A stretch of 64,000 bases of DNA. It comes from Couchioplanes caeruleus (GTDB lineage: Bacteria; Actinomycetota; Actinomycetes; Mycobacteriales; Micromonosporaceae). Shown here piece after piece: positions 27,532 through 35,607 of the stretch. The stretch covers positions 3,034,501 to 3,098,500 of the forward strand of contig NZ_CP092183.1 of NCBI RefSeq assembly GCF_023499255.1, in the 5' to 3' direction. Within the stretch, counting starts at the first letter, position 1. Each line of letters begins with the position of its first letter. Below the pieces are notes generated by a model, which saw only the letters and a list, made by a program, of their open reading frames with translations, had not been told where the DNA came from and made no database searches. A program made the position numbers and the translations under genes.

Positions 27532-28251
27532 ATGTTCACCAGCTCCGACCTGGAGTTGCGGTTCCTCGAGTGTGGACTCGGGCCCTTCGTACCGCCGCCA
27601 CGTTCCGGCTCCCAGCGCTACGCCAAGACCGAACTGATCGCGAGCACGCTCACTGGGGCGGTTAAGGCAGCCGGAAAGAACTCAGACGTCGCTAAGGGCG
27701 TCATGGAACTCATTGCCCTCGTCGCGGAACGGTGCGACGAGGAGCAGTTTGGCCGGCTGCGTGAAGCGACGCGATCCGGAGGTTTCGATCTTCGCCGTGC
27801 TGACGGTGAGGCCCGGCTTCTACCGCTAGACGAGCCTCATATTCCGTTGGGAGAGTCGGTCTCCGCGCTCGAAGCGGATCTTCAACGCCTCGGGATGGCC
27901 GTGGCCCACAATCACTACCGGCAAGCTGTGGACAGCCTGACGGACGGACGACACGAAGCGGCCAACGGTCAACTGCGCGCGATGTTTGAGGAAGTCGTCA
28001 CCTACATGGCGGTGCAGCAGGGATTCAGCCGCGCCGGTCAGGGCGCGGGTGGCCGAGCGATCAGTTTCCTGGTGGACAACGGGCATCTTCCCGCTGATGA
28101 TGGCGGCCTATATATCCGGGGTTTGTGGAAGATCGTGCATACCAACGGTCCGCACCCGGGCGCATCGCCGGTCGGCGAGGCGTACTTCCGCACACATGCT
28201 TTGACCGCCGCCGCCCGCTACCTCATCGATCGCTTCGCACCACCGGCATAA
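27532..28251 (+). CDS. Hypothetical protein, possible abortive-infection-like C-terminus
   Basis: Protein of 239 aa from ATG 27532, which has GGAAGGT upstream; the frame is open from 27448. The N-terminus (LELRFLECGLGPFVPPPRSGSQ) and a helical centre are unassigned. The C-terminal half (HYRQAVDSLTDGRHEAANGQLRAMFEEV, then IVHTNGPHPGASP) resembles short C-terminal domains of some Abi-like proteins, but I cannot confirm this. It is oriented opposite to the kinase/PIN pair and more GC-rich. Confidence 0.6.
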   Translation: MFTSSDLELRFLECGLGPFVPPPRSGSQRYAKTELIASTLTGAVKAAGKNSDVAKGVMELIALVAERCDEEQFGRLREATRSGGFDLRRADGEARLLPLDEPHIPLGESVSALEADLQRLGMAVAHNHYRQAVDSLTDGRHEAANGQLRAMFEEVVTYMAVQQGFSRAGQGAGGRAISFLVDNGHLPADDGGLYIRGLWKIVHTNGPHPGASPVGEAYFRTHALTAAARYLIDRFAPPA

Positions 28252-28372
28252 GGACCACCACCTTGCCCTGTCGAGGAGCCGCTTCGCCTGGCATGACAGA
28301 GCAGCACTCGTGCAGTGTCTCTCCCGCCCGCTTTTGACGGCCGCCGGAAAACCCGGTCGCTGACCGAGCGTC

Positions 28373-29116
28373 TTAGTCTGCTGTGGCCTCGGGGGTGGCC
28401 AGCAGCCGGACGAAGTAGTCGCCGTACCCCGTGATCTCGTACTCAGGTTCCCAGCCTCCGTGGGGTGTGTGGTTCTCGCCGATCTTCGTGATCAGGCTGT
28501 GCCGTTCCAAGACCAAGAGGGCTCCCGACGCGGAATCCGCCAGACCGGAGTCAGCGGCCGCGATGCTGTAGGGATACCAGCGCCGAGCCCCTTGCGGGTC
28601 GACGCCGTGAGCGGTGGCGTACTCGGCTAGGTGTCGTGGTGCCTCGCTCATGATTCGCAGGACGCGGACATGGACAGCGTCGAGATCGGCGATGGCGCGG
28701 GCGTCAGCGAGTTCGCTGTCGACCTTGGTCCCGGTCTCATCGGCTGCGTTGGCCAAGACGCGGCCGAGGGCTCGCCGCTTGTCGCGCATCGCGCTGTCCT
28801 GCGCCGCGCTCAGCACCCGTGCCAAGAGTTCCTGATGTTGTTCATCGCGGGCGAGCTTTTCGACGAACATCTCGAACTCGTCCTCCTCGACGCCGGCTGC
28901 CTGAGCCGCGTCAGCAAGGGTCTCGGCGGCGTTGACCATTCGCTGCTGGAAGAACCGCTTGTCCAGATATACGAAGGCGCGTTCGAGTACAGGGGTCAGA
29001 GCCGCACCGGCTAGAGCCCCACCCGGTCCCGCCAACCCGGCAGCGGCACCGACTGCTCCCGCAGCGGCACGAGCAGCAAGAGCCCGGGACTTCTGATCGT
29101 CATGTTCGCCGGTCAT
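28373..29116 (-). CDS. Hypothetical protein with Gly/Ala-rich N-terminus
   Basis: Protein of 247 aa that I do not recognise. Residues 10-45 are a Gly/Ala-rich, weakly hydrophobic stretch (AARAAAGAVGAAAGLAGPGGALAGAA), followed by a charged helical region (EEDEFEMFVEKLARDEQHQELL). A possible winged-helix-like part lies near 145-230 (DAVHVRVLRIMSEAP, LLVLERHSLITKIGE). It converges on the preceding plus-strand gene, 120 bp away. A role as a membrane-associated sensor is possible but unproven. Confidence 0.6.
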   Translation of the reverse strand: MTGEHDDQKSRALAARAAAGAVGAAAGLAGPGGALAGAALTPVLERAFVYLDKRFFQQRMVNAAETLADAAQAAGVEEDEFEMFVEKLARDEQHQELLARVLSAAQDSAMRDKRRALGRVLANAADETGTKVDSELADARAIADLDAVHVRVLRIMSEAPRHLAEYATAHGVDPQGARRWYPYSIAAADSGLADSASGALLVLERHSLITKIGENHTPHGGWEPEYEITGYGDYFVRLLATPEATAD

Positions 29117-29637
29117 TCGTCAAGTATCGACGGCGGCGGCAAGGGCACAGAGCACAAGTAGCGGGTAGGTCGATGTCCGCTGGCTTCCGGCCTTCACGAC
29201 CGACTTTTCGGTAAGCGGGGGTCGTTGGGCCCGGTACCGCCGCCACTTACGGGCCACGGGGACAGGTGGGGACAGCTGGGGACAGCTACTCCGACGCGTC
29301 GTCTTCCCGGCAGGGTCGTTGCTGTGGTTGCTCGGCCTGACGCCTCGCATTTCCTCGGTCCTGCATGCGCGTGGGAATACCTGGTTTCCCCAGTAGCCCC
29401 GGTTCCCAGCAACGTTGCAGCCGTCGTGGCCTCGTCGGGGTGCGGAGCAGGTGCGCCGGCAGTGACCACGCAGTCGTACCTCCGCCACAGAAAGGCTTGC
29501 TTGCGGCTGCGGAGAAGTCCGACACCACGAGGGATCGGCCACTCGGCCCGACTCATTCACACCGTTGGAATATTCGCACTTCCCCGGTACACCGCCGTCA
29601 CTCGACCGTCTCCACCGAACAACCGAAGGAGCAGCGC
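29117..29637. other. Non-coding region upstream of a secreted hydrolase gene
   Basis: About 520 bp without a convincing gene; frames here lack protein-like sequence and ribosome-binding sites. A threefold direct repeat of GGGGACAG at about 29258-29285 is the only obvious pattern and might bind a regulator. The promoter of the hydrolase gene is presumably in the last 150 bp. Confidence 0.4.
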
Positions 29638-30753
29638 ATGCTGTCGAACACCAACCCGGCCGCTACCCGAGACCTGCAACGGTCTCGTACCCGGCACCTC
29701 CTGATCTCCGTCGCAGTGACTCTGGCGTTCATCCTGGCCGGCTTCGCGCTGGCTACGCCGGCTGCGCACGCGCAATCTGCACCCGCGGGGCGTCCGGGAT
29801 GCGCCCGGGACGACCTGGCCGTCACGCTGACCGCCAGTCGTGGTGCGTCGACGTACCGGCTCGCCGGATGGCTGTGCCGGCCGGCCCGCACGACCAGCAC
29901 CGTGCAGTTGCTGATCCCCGGCCTGACCTACACCCACCGCTACTGGACCGGCCCCGGAATTGGCACCGACTACACCGCAGCGGCAGTGGCCGGAGGTGAC
30001 GCCGTCTACCTCATCGACCGCATCGGCACCGGCGCCAGTGACCGGCCACCCGCCGATCAGGTCACCGCCACCACCGAAGCAACCGTGACCCACCAGGTGG
30101 TGCGCGCGCTGCGCGACGGCACCCTCGGTCGGTTCACCCGGGTCGTCGGCGTCGGACACTCCTACGGCTCCGTCATCGCGATGGCCGAGGCCGCCACCTA
30201 CCACGACGTCGACGTGCTCGTGCTCACCGGGCTGCTGCACGACATCCGCGTTGACGAGATGACCCGCTTCATCACCGACCTGTACCCGGCCGCCGCCGAC
30301 CCGAAGTTCACCGGCACCACGCCGCCCGACGGCTACCTGACAACCCGGCCCGGCAGCCGGCCCGGGTACTTCCTCGACCCGGACACCGCCGTCCGCGGCG
30401 TCGCCGGGTGGGACGAGCACACCAAGACGACCGCCACGACCGGCGAGCTCACCTTCACCCCGGACGACGAGCTGGCCTATAGCCGCGCCATCACGGTGCC
30501 CGTCCTGTTCGTCATGGGCACCACCGACGCCCTGTTCTGCGGCACCGGCCAGCCCTGCACCACACCGGCCGACATCTGCCAACGCGAACATGCCGCCTTC
30601 CCGACCAGCACCGCCCTGGCCGCGGCGACCATCCCTCGGACCGGCCATTCGATCAACCTGCACCGCACGGCACCGCTGGCGTTCACGGCCATCACCACCT
30701 GGCTGCACCAGCGCGGCGCACCGGCCACGCCGCTGGTGTCGTCCTGCCGGTAA
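29638..30753 (+). CDS. Secreted alpha/beta hydrolase
   Basis: Protein of 371 aa. A Sec signal peptide (about 20-45: LLISVAVTLAFILAGFALATPAAHA) precedes an alpha/beta-hydrolase fold. The nucleophile elbow is GHSYGS, an oxyanion region is at LLIPGLTYTHRYWTGP, an acid candidate is in GTTDALF and the catalytic His is in RTGHSINLH near the C-terminus. The substrate is unknown; a lipase- or esterase-like role outside the cell fits. AAGGAGCAGCGC precedes ATG 29638. The next genes include a MarR regulator that may control it. Confidence 0.87.
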   Translation: MLSNTNPAATRDLQRSRTRHLLISVAVTLAFILAGFALATPAAHAQSAPAGRPGCARDDLAVTLTASRGASTYRLAGWLCRPARTTSTVQLLIPGLTYTHRYWTGPGIGTDYTAAAVAGGDAVYLIDRIGTGASDRPPADQVTATTEATVTHQVVRALRDGTLGRFTRVVGVGHSYGSVIAMAEAATYHDVDVLVLTGLLHDIRVDEMTRFITDLYPAAADPKFTGTTPPDGYLTTRPGSRPGYFLDPDTAVRGVAGWDEHTKTTATTGELTFTPDDELAYSRAITVPVLFVMGTTDALFCGTGQPCTTPADICQREHAAFPTSTALAAATIPRTGHSINLHRTAPLAFTAITTWLHQRGAPATPLVSSCR

Positions 30754-30813
30754 TGACCGGCGAGCACCTGCAGACCCACCGCGACCGGAAACCCACCAGA
30801 AAGGACCACGACC

Positions 30814-31014
30814 ATGCACGTTCCCGCGGCTAGTCACCGACCCGCCCGGCACACCCGGTACCTGCCCAGCAGCGCTGGCGGGCTCGACGACGCGCACCAG
30901 TTCTGGCCCGTGCGCAGGCTCGCGGACTGGACCAGCGGCGACCACCACCGCCACAGCAGAACCCGGACCCCGGCCCGCCCGGCAGCGCTGCTCGGCTCAG
31001 GAACCGGAGCGTGA
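30814..31014 (+). CDS. Small hypothetical protein
   Basis: A 66-aa frame with a good ribosome-binding site (GAAAGGACC) whose stop overlaps the MarR start (GTGA). The peptide is rich in Arg, His and Pro, with no known domain. Coupling to the regulator gene supports translation; function is unknown. Confidence 0.5.
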   Translation: MHVPAASHRPARHTRYLPSSAGGLDDAHQFWPVRRLADWTSGDHHRHSRTRTPARPAALLGSGTGA

Positions 31015-31517
31015 AGATGACCGAGAAGCCATCGGGTGTCGCCGACTTCGCCGCGCTGGTGACGTCGGCGGCACCGGGCACCGCAGAAGATGACGGGCCG
31101 GGGCGGCTGGATCGCCTCGCCGTGCTGTGCCGCACCGCGAACTTCGCCCGCCACCACCTCGAGGTCATCGTCCTCCACGACGCCAACCTGACCTGGACCA
31201 GCTACGAGGTGCTGCACCTGGCCGTCATGCACCGACCCGTCGACACCGGAGTCGTCGCCGCCCTGGCCCACGTCTCCAAAGGCTCCGTCACCCGCTCCGC
31301 GACCGCCCTCATCAAACGCGGGCTGCTACGCCGCAGCATCCCCACCAAGGACCGCCGCCGGTCCCTACTCGCGCCCACCCCCACCGGCTGGGCGCTCAAC
31401 CAGCAACTACGCGCGCAACTCATCACCGAGCTGAACACCCTGCTCGACGCCGAATCCAGCGCCGACCGGCACGACATCGCCGCCCTGCGGCGACTCATCA
31501 CCGCACACCACCGATGA
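31011..31517 (+). CDS. MarR-family transcription regulator
   Basis: Winged-helix regulator of 168 aa from GTG 31011 (or ATG 31017). The MarR core spans about residues 40-150: LTWTSYEVLHLAVMH, VAALAHVSKGSVTRSATALIKRGLLRRS as the recognition helix, and KDRRRSLLAPTPTGWAL as the wing with the conserved DRR. Members usually repress a neighbouring operon until a small ligand binds. Likely targets are the secreted hydrolase or the DUF981 gene that follows 24 bp later. Confidence 0.88.
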   Translation: MKMTEKPSGVADFAALVTSAAPGTAEDDGPGRLDRLAVLCRTANFARHHLEVIVLHDANLTWTSYEVLHLAVMHRPVDTGVVAALAHVSKGSVTRSATALIKRGLLRRSIPTKDRRRSLLAPTPTGWALNQQLRAQLITELNTLLDAESSADRHDIAALRRLITAHHR

Positions 31518-31541
31518 CCTTCACCTGACAGGAGTCAACAC

Positions 31542-32240
31542 ATGATCATGTACAACACGCTTATCGGCGTCGCCGCCGGCGCGGCGCTGATCCTCGTCCC
31601 GCGTTACTGGGCCTGGCTGCGCAACGAACGCATGCCCCTGCGCCTCGTGCGCGCACCGACCGACCACAGCGGCTGGGCCGCAGCCTTCGGCGTCCTCGGC
31701 ATCCTGCTGACCGGGCTCGGGTTCACGATGACCGTCACCCATCCGCTCGCCGAGGCCAAGCCGTACATCGATTCGCTCTTCGGCGAACCGGCCCTGCTGC
31801 TCGGCGTGCTTCTGCTCGCCGCCGCCTGGCGAATCGGCCGCACCAAGCCGGCCCTCGACGTCGATCGCCTACCCGAGGCGCTGGGCCCCGTCGGCGTCAT
31901 CGTCTTCATCCTCGGGCTCGTCATGACCTGGTGCACCCTGGCCATCCTGCGGTTCGACGTCATCAGCGCCGCACCCGAGCAGGAACCCATCACCGGGCTG
32001 TTGCACAACTACCCCGCCATCGAGAACACGTTTTTTGCCGTCGTGCTTTATGGCCCGGCCGCGCTGGGTTGCCTGCTTTTTCCCTTCGCGGCTCGGCCCG
32101 GCAGCCGCCGCAGCTGGCAGGTCCTCTACTGGGCCTGGACGGTCGCCGGCATCGGCTTCGCGCTGTTCTCCGCGATGAACTTCTACACCCACACCGGCAT
32201 GGTTGTGAACCTCACCGACGGGAGTGGCTACCGGTGGTAG
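31542..32240 (+). CDS. DUF981-family membrane protein
   Basis: Integral membrane protein of 232 aa with about six transmembrane helices (for example TLIGVAAGAALILVP, AAFGVLGILLTGLGF, ALLLGVLLLAAAW and VGVIVFILGLVMTWCTLAIL). The pattern of residues (HPLAEAKPYIDSLFGEPALLLGVLLL, NFYTHTG) matches DUF981. Function is unknown in the family. It follows the MarR gene closely with AGGAG upstream, so MarR control is plausible. Confidence 0.8.
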   Translation: MIMYNTLIGVAAGAALILVPRYWAWLRNERMPLRLVRAPTDHSGWAAAFGVLGILLTGLGFTMTVTHPLAEAKPYIDSLFGEPALLLGVLLLAAAWRIGRTKPALDVDRLPEALGPVGVIVFILGLVMTWCTLAILRFDVISAAPEQEPITGLLHNYPAIENTFFAVVLYGPAALGCLLFPFAARPGSRRSWQVLYWAWTVAGIGFALFSAMNFYTHTGMVVNLTDGSGYRW

Positions 32241-32281
32241 AGCCCGTGACCGCGACTCGCCCAGCCGGAAGGCGGCACCTC

Positions 32282-32932
32282 ATGCCCCTCTCACCGACTA
32301 CCGCGGCTGTCCGTGCTGTGTGCGGGATCGCGGCCGTGCTGATGGCCTTCGGAACAGGTGCTTGCCGAGACACCGGCAGCACCACACAGCCCACGACCAA
32401 GACACGGACGAGCGCGTCGGCGCCGACCGCTGCGCAGTCGGCAAGCTCGGCGCCGAGCGGCACCACCGCTGCTCGCTACCTCAACAGGCGTGACGTGTGC
32501 AGCACCTTGGATCACGCCCGTCTCACCCGGGCGCTCGGCGCCGACGCCGGCAACCTCGGCAAACCGCGATTCAGTGACACCAGGATCTCGTCGCTCGCCA
32601 ACTGCGATCGCCAGTACGGCCCCGCCGGGATGCGCAGCTTGATCTCCCTAGAGGTCATGACCAGCAAGGTGGGCTCGGTGCAAGCCTTCTACGAAGGGAT
32701 GCGGGGCGCCCAGCAAAGGTCGACCGCGGTAGCCGACGTACCGGGAGTCGGCCAGCAGGCCGCCGTCTACACCGACCCCACCACCGGCCCACACTTGGTG
32801 GTGTACGACGGCAACCTCTACCTGAGCATCGCCCTCATCCCCGTGAACAGCTCCGCCACCGAACAGTTGAACACTCAGGAACTTCTGGTTGCCTGCGCGC
32901 AGCACGTTCTCGACGAACTTCGTCAGCGATAG
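32282..32932 (+). CDS. Probable lipoprotein, DUF3558-like
   Basis: Protein of 216 aa. A signal peptide ends in GTGAC (lipobox-like Cys near residue 25), followed by a Thr/Ser/Ala-rich linker (about 28-60) and a globular domain. The domain has two Cys (DVCSTLD and ANCDRQYG) and a late VACAQHVLDEL, the layout of DUF3558-type actinobacterial lipoproteins. GGAAGG precedes ATG 32282. It is probably surface-exposed with unknown ligand. Confidence 0.72.
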   Translation: MPLSPTTAAVRAVCGIAAVLMAFGTGACRDTGSTTQPTTKTRTSASAPTAAQSASSAPSGTTAARYLNRRDVCSTLDHARLTRALGADAGNLGKPRFSDTRISSLANCDRQYGPAGMRSLISLEVMTSKVGSVQAFYEGMRGAQQRSTAVADVPGVGQQAAVYTDPTTGPHLVVYDGNLYLSIALIPVNSSATEQLNTQELLVACAQHVLDELRQR

Positions 32933-33124
32933 AGCGCCGCCTTGGCCGCTCCGATGTATCTCGTCGGCGCGACCAAGGTGAGCCAGCTGACGGTCCTACA
33001 TGCCGACGTAGAGGCCAGTGGCATGTATTCAGCAGGACAAGCGAGGTTCGGTCGTGGCAAGCTGACCGGCCCAGGCGGACGCCGGCGCGGTGCGAGCACC
33101 GCTCTAAGTATCGACGGCGAGGTT

Positions 33125-34471
33125 ATGGTGGAGATCAAGTCTCTGGAACAGCTGCGTGAAGCCGATGAACGCACGCAGCGCTTTACACCCGGCGGGCTCA
33201 GCCTCGGCAGCAAACTCACACCAGAATCCGCCGCACAGTTCCAGCAGGAACTCGTCGCGGACCTGGACCTTGCGCCCGGCGTCGCGGCCGGTACACGGCA
33301 GAGCTTCGATCGGCTCCGCACCATCTACGCGTACGGAGTGCTCTGTTACGACATTTTCACTATCGTCGACGGCCATGCTCTGCTGGTCATCGAGCATGCC
33401 CTACGAGACCGATTCCTTGAGTTCCACGCCGGCACCGTCACCTTCGTCCGCCCCAGCGACCAGCGGGAATTCCGCGTGGACGCCACCTCCTATGAGTCGA
33501 TCATGGACTTCCTCAGAACGTCTGCCGGCCGGAAGGCGCTGCTACGGGTGGGCGCTGGACCGGCTACCGTGCGTTTCAACGGGATGCTCGACGGACTCCA
33601 TCGCTGGGCTCGGGCAGCGGGACTGCTGCGCGGACAACGCAACCGCGGCCACGAGCGCGTATCGATGCAGCTGCGGAACTTCGTCGCGCACCCAACCTCA
33701 GCACATCTGCTCATGCCGGTCGATTGCTTGCGCACGTTGAGAGATCTTGCGGAGTTCATCAACGAACTGTGGGGTCGTCCGACTCCCGGGGGTCGCCTGT
33801 ACTCGGCGCCGAGCGAACGCAGCATCGTGGTCGTCGCCTGGGACAGCCAGGGCGGCACGCAGACGTTCCTCGCGGAGCAGCTCGGTGGCGGAACCCAGGA
33901 AGGCGACGACAGGCTGCGCTGCGTCATCCTGCGCGGCCGCTTCCACCCGGGCATCTACGAGGTAGATCCCGGCCTCTCCCATTTCGATAGCCGCTTCGAG
34001 AACACACTGTTTCCCACGGACTATCTGTGGGGTCCCGGCACCCTGGCCGAGGCCGCCGACTGGTATGCCAAGCAACAACCGCGGTCGGACGAGGTCGACC
34101 ACCTCGACAGAGTATTCGCCATCCGCTACGCCGCCGGGCAGCTCTACCGGCCGATGCGCACTGACATAGCGGCCGGCCTCGAGCAAGAGGACCAGGCCGG
34201 TACGTGGCACCTTGTGCGCGCCGACCACCCCGACGACGCGCTTGGCCATGTGCGCAACCTGATCACCGGCGGCCACGGTTGCGCCAGCGAGGGCGAATGC
34301 CCAGTCTGCTACGTCACGGGGCTCGCCACCGGCCCCTGGCGGGACCTCATCGATGCAGGATCAATCGGCCCCGAGGCGCGTCACCAACTATCCGTTGACC
34401 TGCATCTGTCGGACGTCTATGCCCGGTCCAAGCCGGTTACGCGGATTGAAGCCGGTGATCACGGCTCGTGA
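33125..34471 (+). CDS. Hypothetical protein with a C-terminal Cys cluster
   Basis: Protein of 448 aa from ATG 33125 (GAGG just upstream); the frame is open from 32942 but the first 60 residues look non-native. No known domain is visible. The sequence is soluble and mixed alpha/beta, with a LRNFVAHPTSAHLLMP segment resembling HEPN-like or Abi-like helices. A GCASEGECPVCYVTG cluster near residue 410 may bind zinc. It overlaps nothing and lies 23 bp before the next gene, so the two may form a unit. Confidence 0.65.
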   Translation: MVEIKSLEQLREADERTQRFTPGGLSLGSKLTPESAAQFQQELVADLDLAPGVAAGTRQSFDRLRTIYAYGVLCYDIFTIVDGHALLVIEHALRDRFLEFHAGTVTFVRPSDQREFRVDATSYESIMDFLRTSAGRKALLRVGAGPATVRFNGMLDGLHRWARAAGLLRGQRNRGHERVSMQLRNFVAHPTSAHLLMPVDCLRTLRDLAEFINELWGRPTPGGRLYSAPSERSIVVVAWDSQGGTQTFLAEQLGGGTQEGDDRLRCVILRGRFHPGIYEVDPGLSHFDSRFENTLFPTDYLWGPGTLAEAADWYAKQQPRSDEVDHLDRVFAIRYAAGQLYRPMRTDIAAGLEQEDQAGTWHLVRADHPDDALGHVRNLITGGHGCASEGECPVCYVTGLATGPWRDLIDAGSIGPEARHQLSVDLHLSDVYARSKPVTRIEAGDHGS

Positions 34472-34493
34472 CGATCGCCGGTATCCTGCGCCG

Positions 34494-35135
34494 ATGACGG
34501 ACGAACCGCTGCGCGAATTCGACGACGGTGCCGCGTTCTGGGCAACCAGGCGCGGCTGGCCGGCGGACCTGCACGATGCCTTCTACCGTGACCGATGGGC
34601 AATCAACGACGGCACGTTCACCGACGAGTGGTGGACCGCAACGTTGCCGTGGCTGCACCGGTGGAAAGCCACCCGCGGGGCCACCTCCGCCCACCTCACC
34701 CACCAATTTCGGCGGCACCGCAACGAGCTACGCGACATCTGGGGCACCGAAGTCGTCCCACGACTCGCCGAGGACATCACGACAGTCCGATGGGACGATG
34801 TAAAAGCTCTGCCAGACATGGCGGCGAGGATCAAACCGACCAGGAACGGGTCAGGGGTGTTCCCGTCGAAGTTCGCCCATTTTGTGAGCCCGCGCCTCTT
34901 CCCGGTCCTCGACAAGACCGCGCTGCCCGGGCGCCAGCACAATTACGGGAGCTACTTTCGCCTTGTCCAGCAGACGTGGGCTGACACCAGCCCACAGGAT
35001 CAGAGGCGTCTGAGACAACGGCTGGCTGAGATCATCACCGCGACAACCGGGCAGGAGCCCTTCAAGCGGTTCCCGACCGTGAACAAAATCGTCGAGTTGC
35101 GCCTGATCGGCCGGCAACACCCCACCCCGCTCTGA
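34494..35135 (+). CDS. Hypothetical protein
   Basis: Protein of 213 aa from ATG 34494; the open frame upstream is a shadow of the preceding gene. It is rich in Trp and basic residues (WATRRGWPADLHDAFYRDRW, HLTHQFRRHRNELRDIWG). The pattern RNGSGVFPSKFAHFVSPRLFPVLDKTA resembles helix-rich actinobacterial proteins with a nucleic-acid-glycosylase-like layout, but I cannot assign a family. It is probably co-transcribed with the gene before it. Confidence 0.65.
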   Translation: MTDEPLREFDDGAAFWATRRGWPADLHDAFYRDRWAINDGTFTDEWWTATLPWLHRWKATRGATSAHLTHQFRRHRNELRDIWGTEVVPRLAEDITTVRWDDVKALPDMAARIKPTRNGSGVFPSKFAHFVSPRLFPVLDKTALPGRQHNYGSYFRLVQQTWADTSPQDQRRLRQRLAEIITATTGQEPFKRFPTVNKIVELRLIGRQHPTPL

Positions 35136-35607
35136 CGGACGGAGCGCCCGCACGGTCGCGTATGACGCAAAGACAGGAAGTGCCGTGCCTTCTAATGTCG
35201 GATCACAATGGGCCGCACCTCAGCTGAGACCAGGCTGTGGCCGCTCGGCTTCGGACGGGTGCGCCTGGATAGGTTCAACCGTCTCAGGGGTGCCGGGTCC
35301 GACCTCCGTCGATTGGGGATAATCCGGTTGATCTTGGCGAGGGCCGGCTGTACTGATGGCGGTGGCGAGTCTGTCCACGCTCACCGCGAGCGCGGCGATG
35401 CTGACCTGCAGAGCGGACCCCGTAGACGCAGAGGTCGCGTCGACCGCCTGGGATAACGGCAGCGAACAGGTACGCGCCGGGATGCTGGCGCAGGCGGATA
35501 GAGGCTTCGTCGACGAACGCGACCGGATGCGAACTCACGGCCGGATCCGATTCCGGCAGCTGAAGAGCACCGAAGCGGCGTCTGCCCGCCGGCCAGGTGC
35601 GCGGGTT
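35136..35607. other. Region between cargo and relaxase, with gene remnants
   Basis: About 470 bp with no intact gene. It contains the short minus-strand fragment described at 35284-35538 and a palindrome-poor remainder. The relaxase terminator should be at the right edge, but no clear hairpin is visible. It may be a junction between cargo and the transfer module. Confidence 0.4.
35284..35538 (-). pseudogene. Possible gene fragment, DUF3800/nuclease-like start
   Basis: An 84-codon frame from GTG 35538. Its first 30 residues (VAFVDEASIRLRQHPG, AYLFAAVIP) resemble the start of DUF3800-type proteins, which begin with a metal-binding Asp-Glu strand. The remaining residues are Arg/His-rich and look out of frame. 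Best read as a truncated, frameshifted remnant. Assignment is tentative. Confidence 0.25.
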
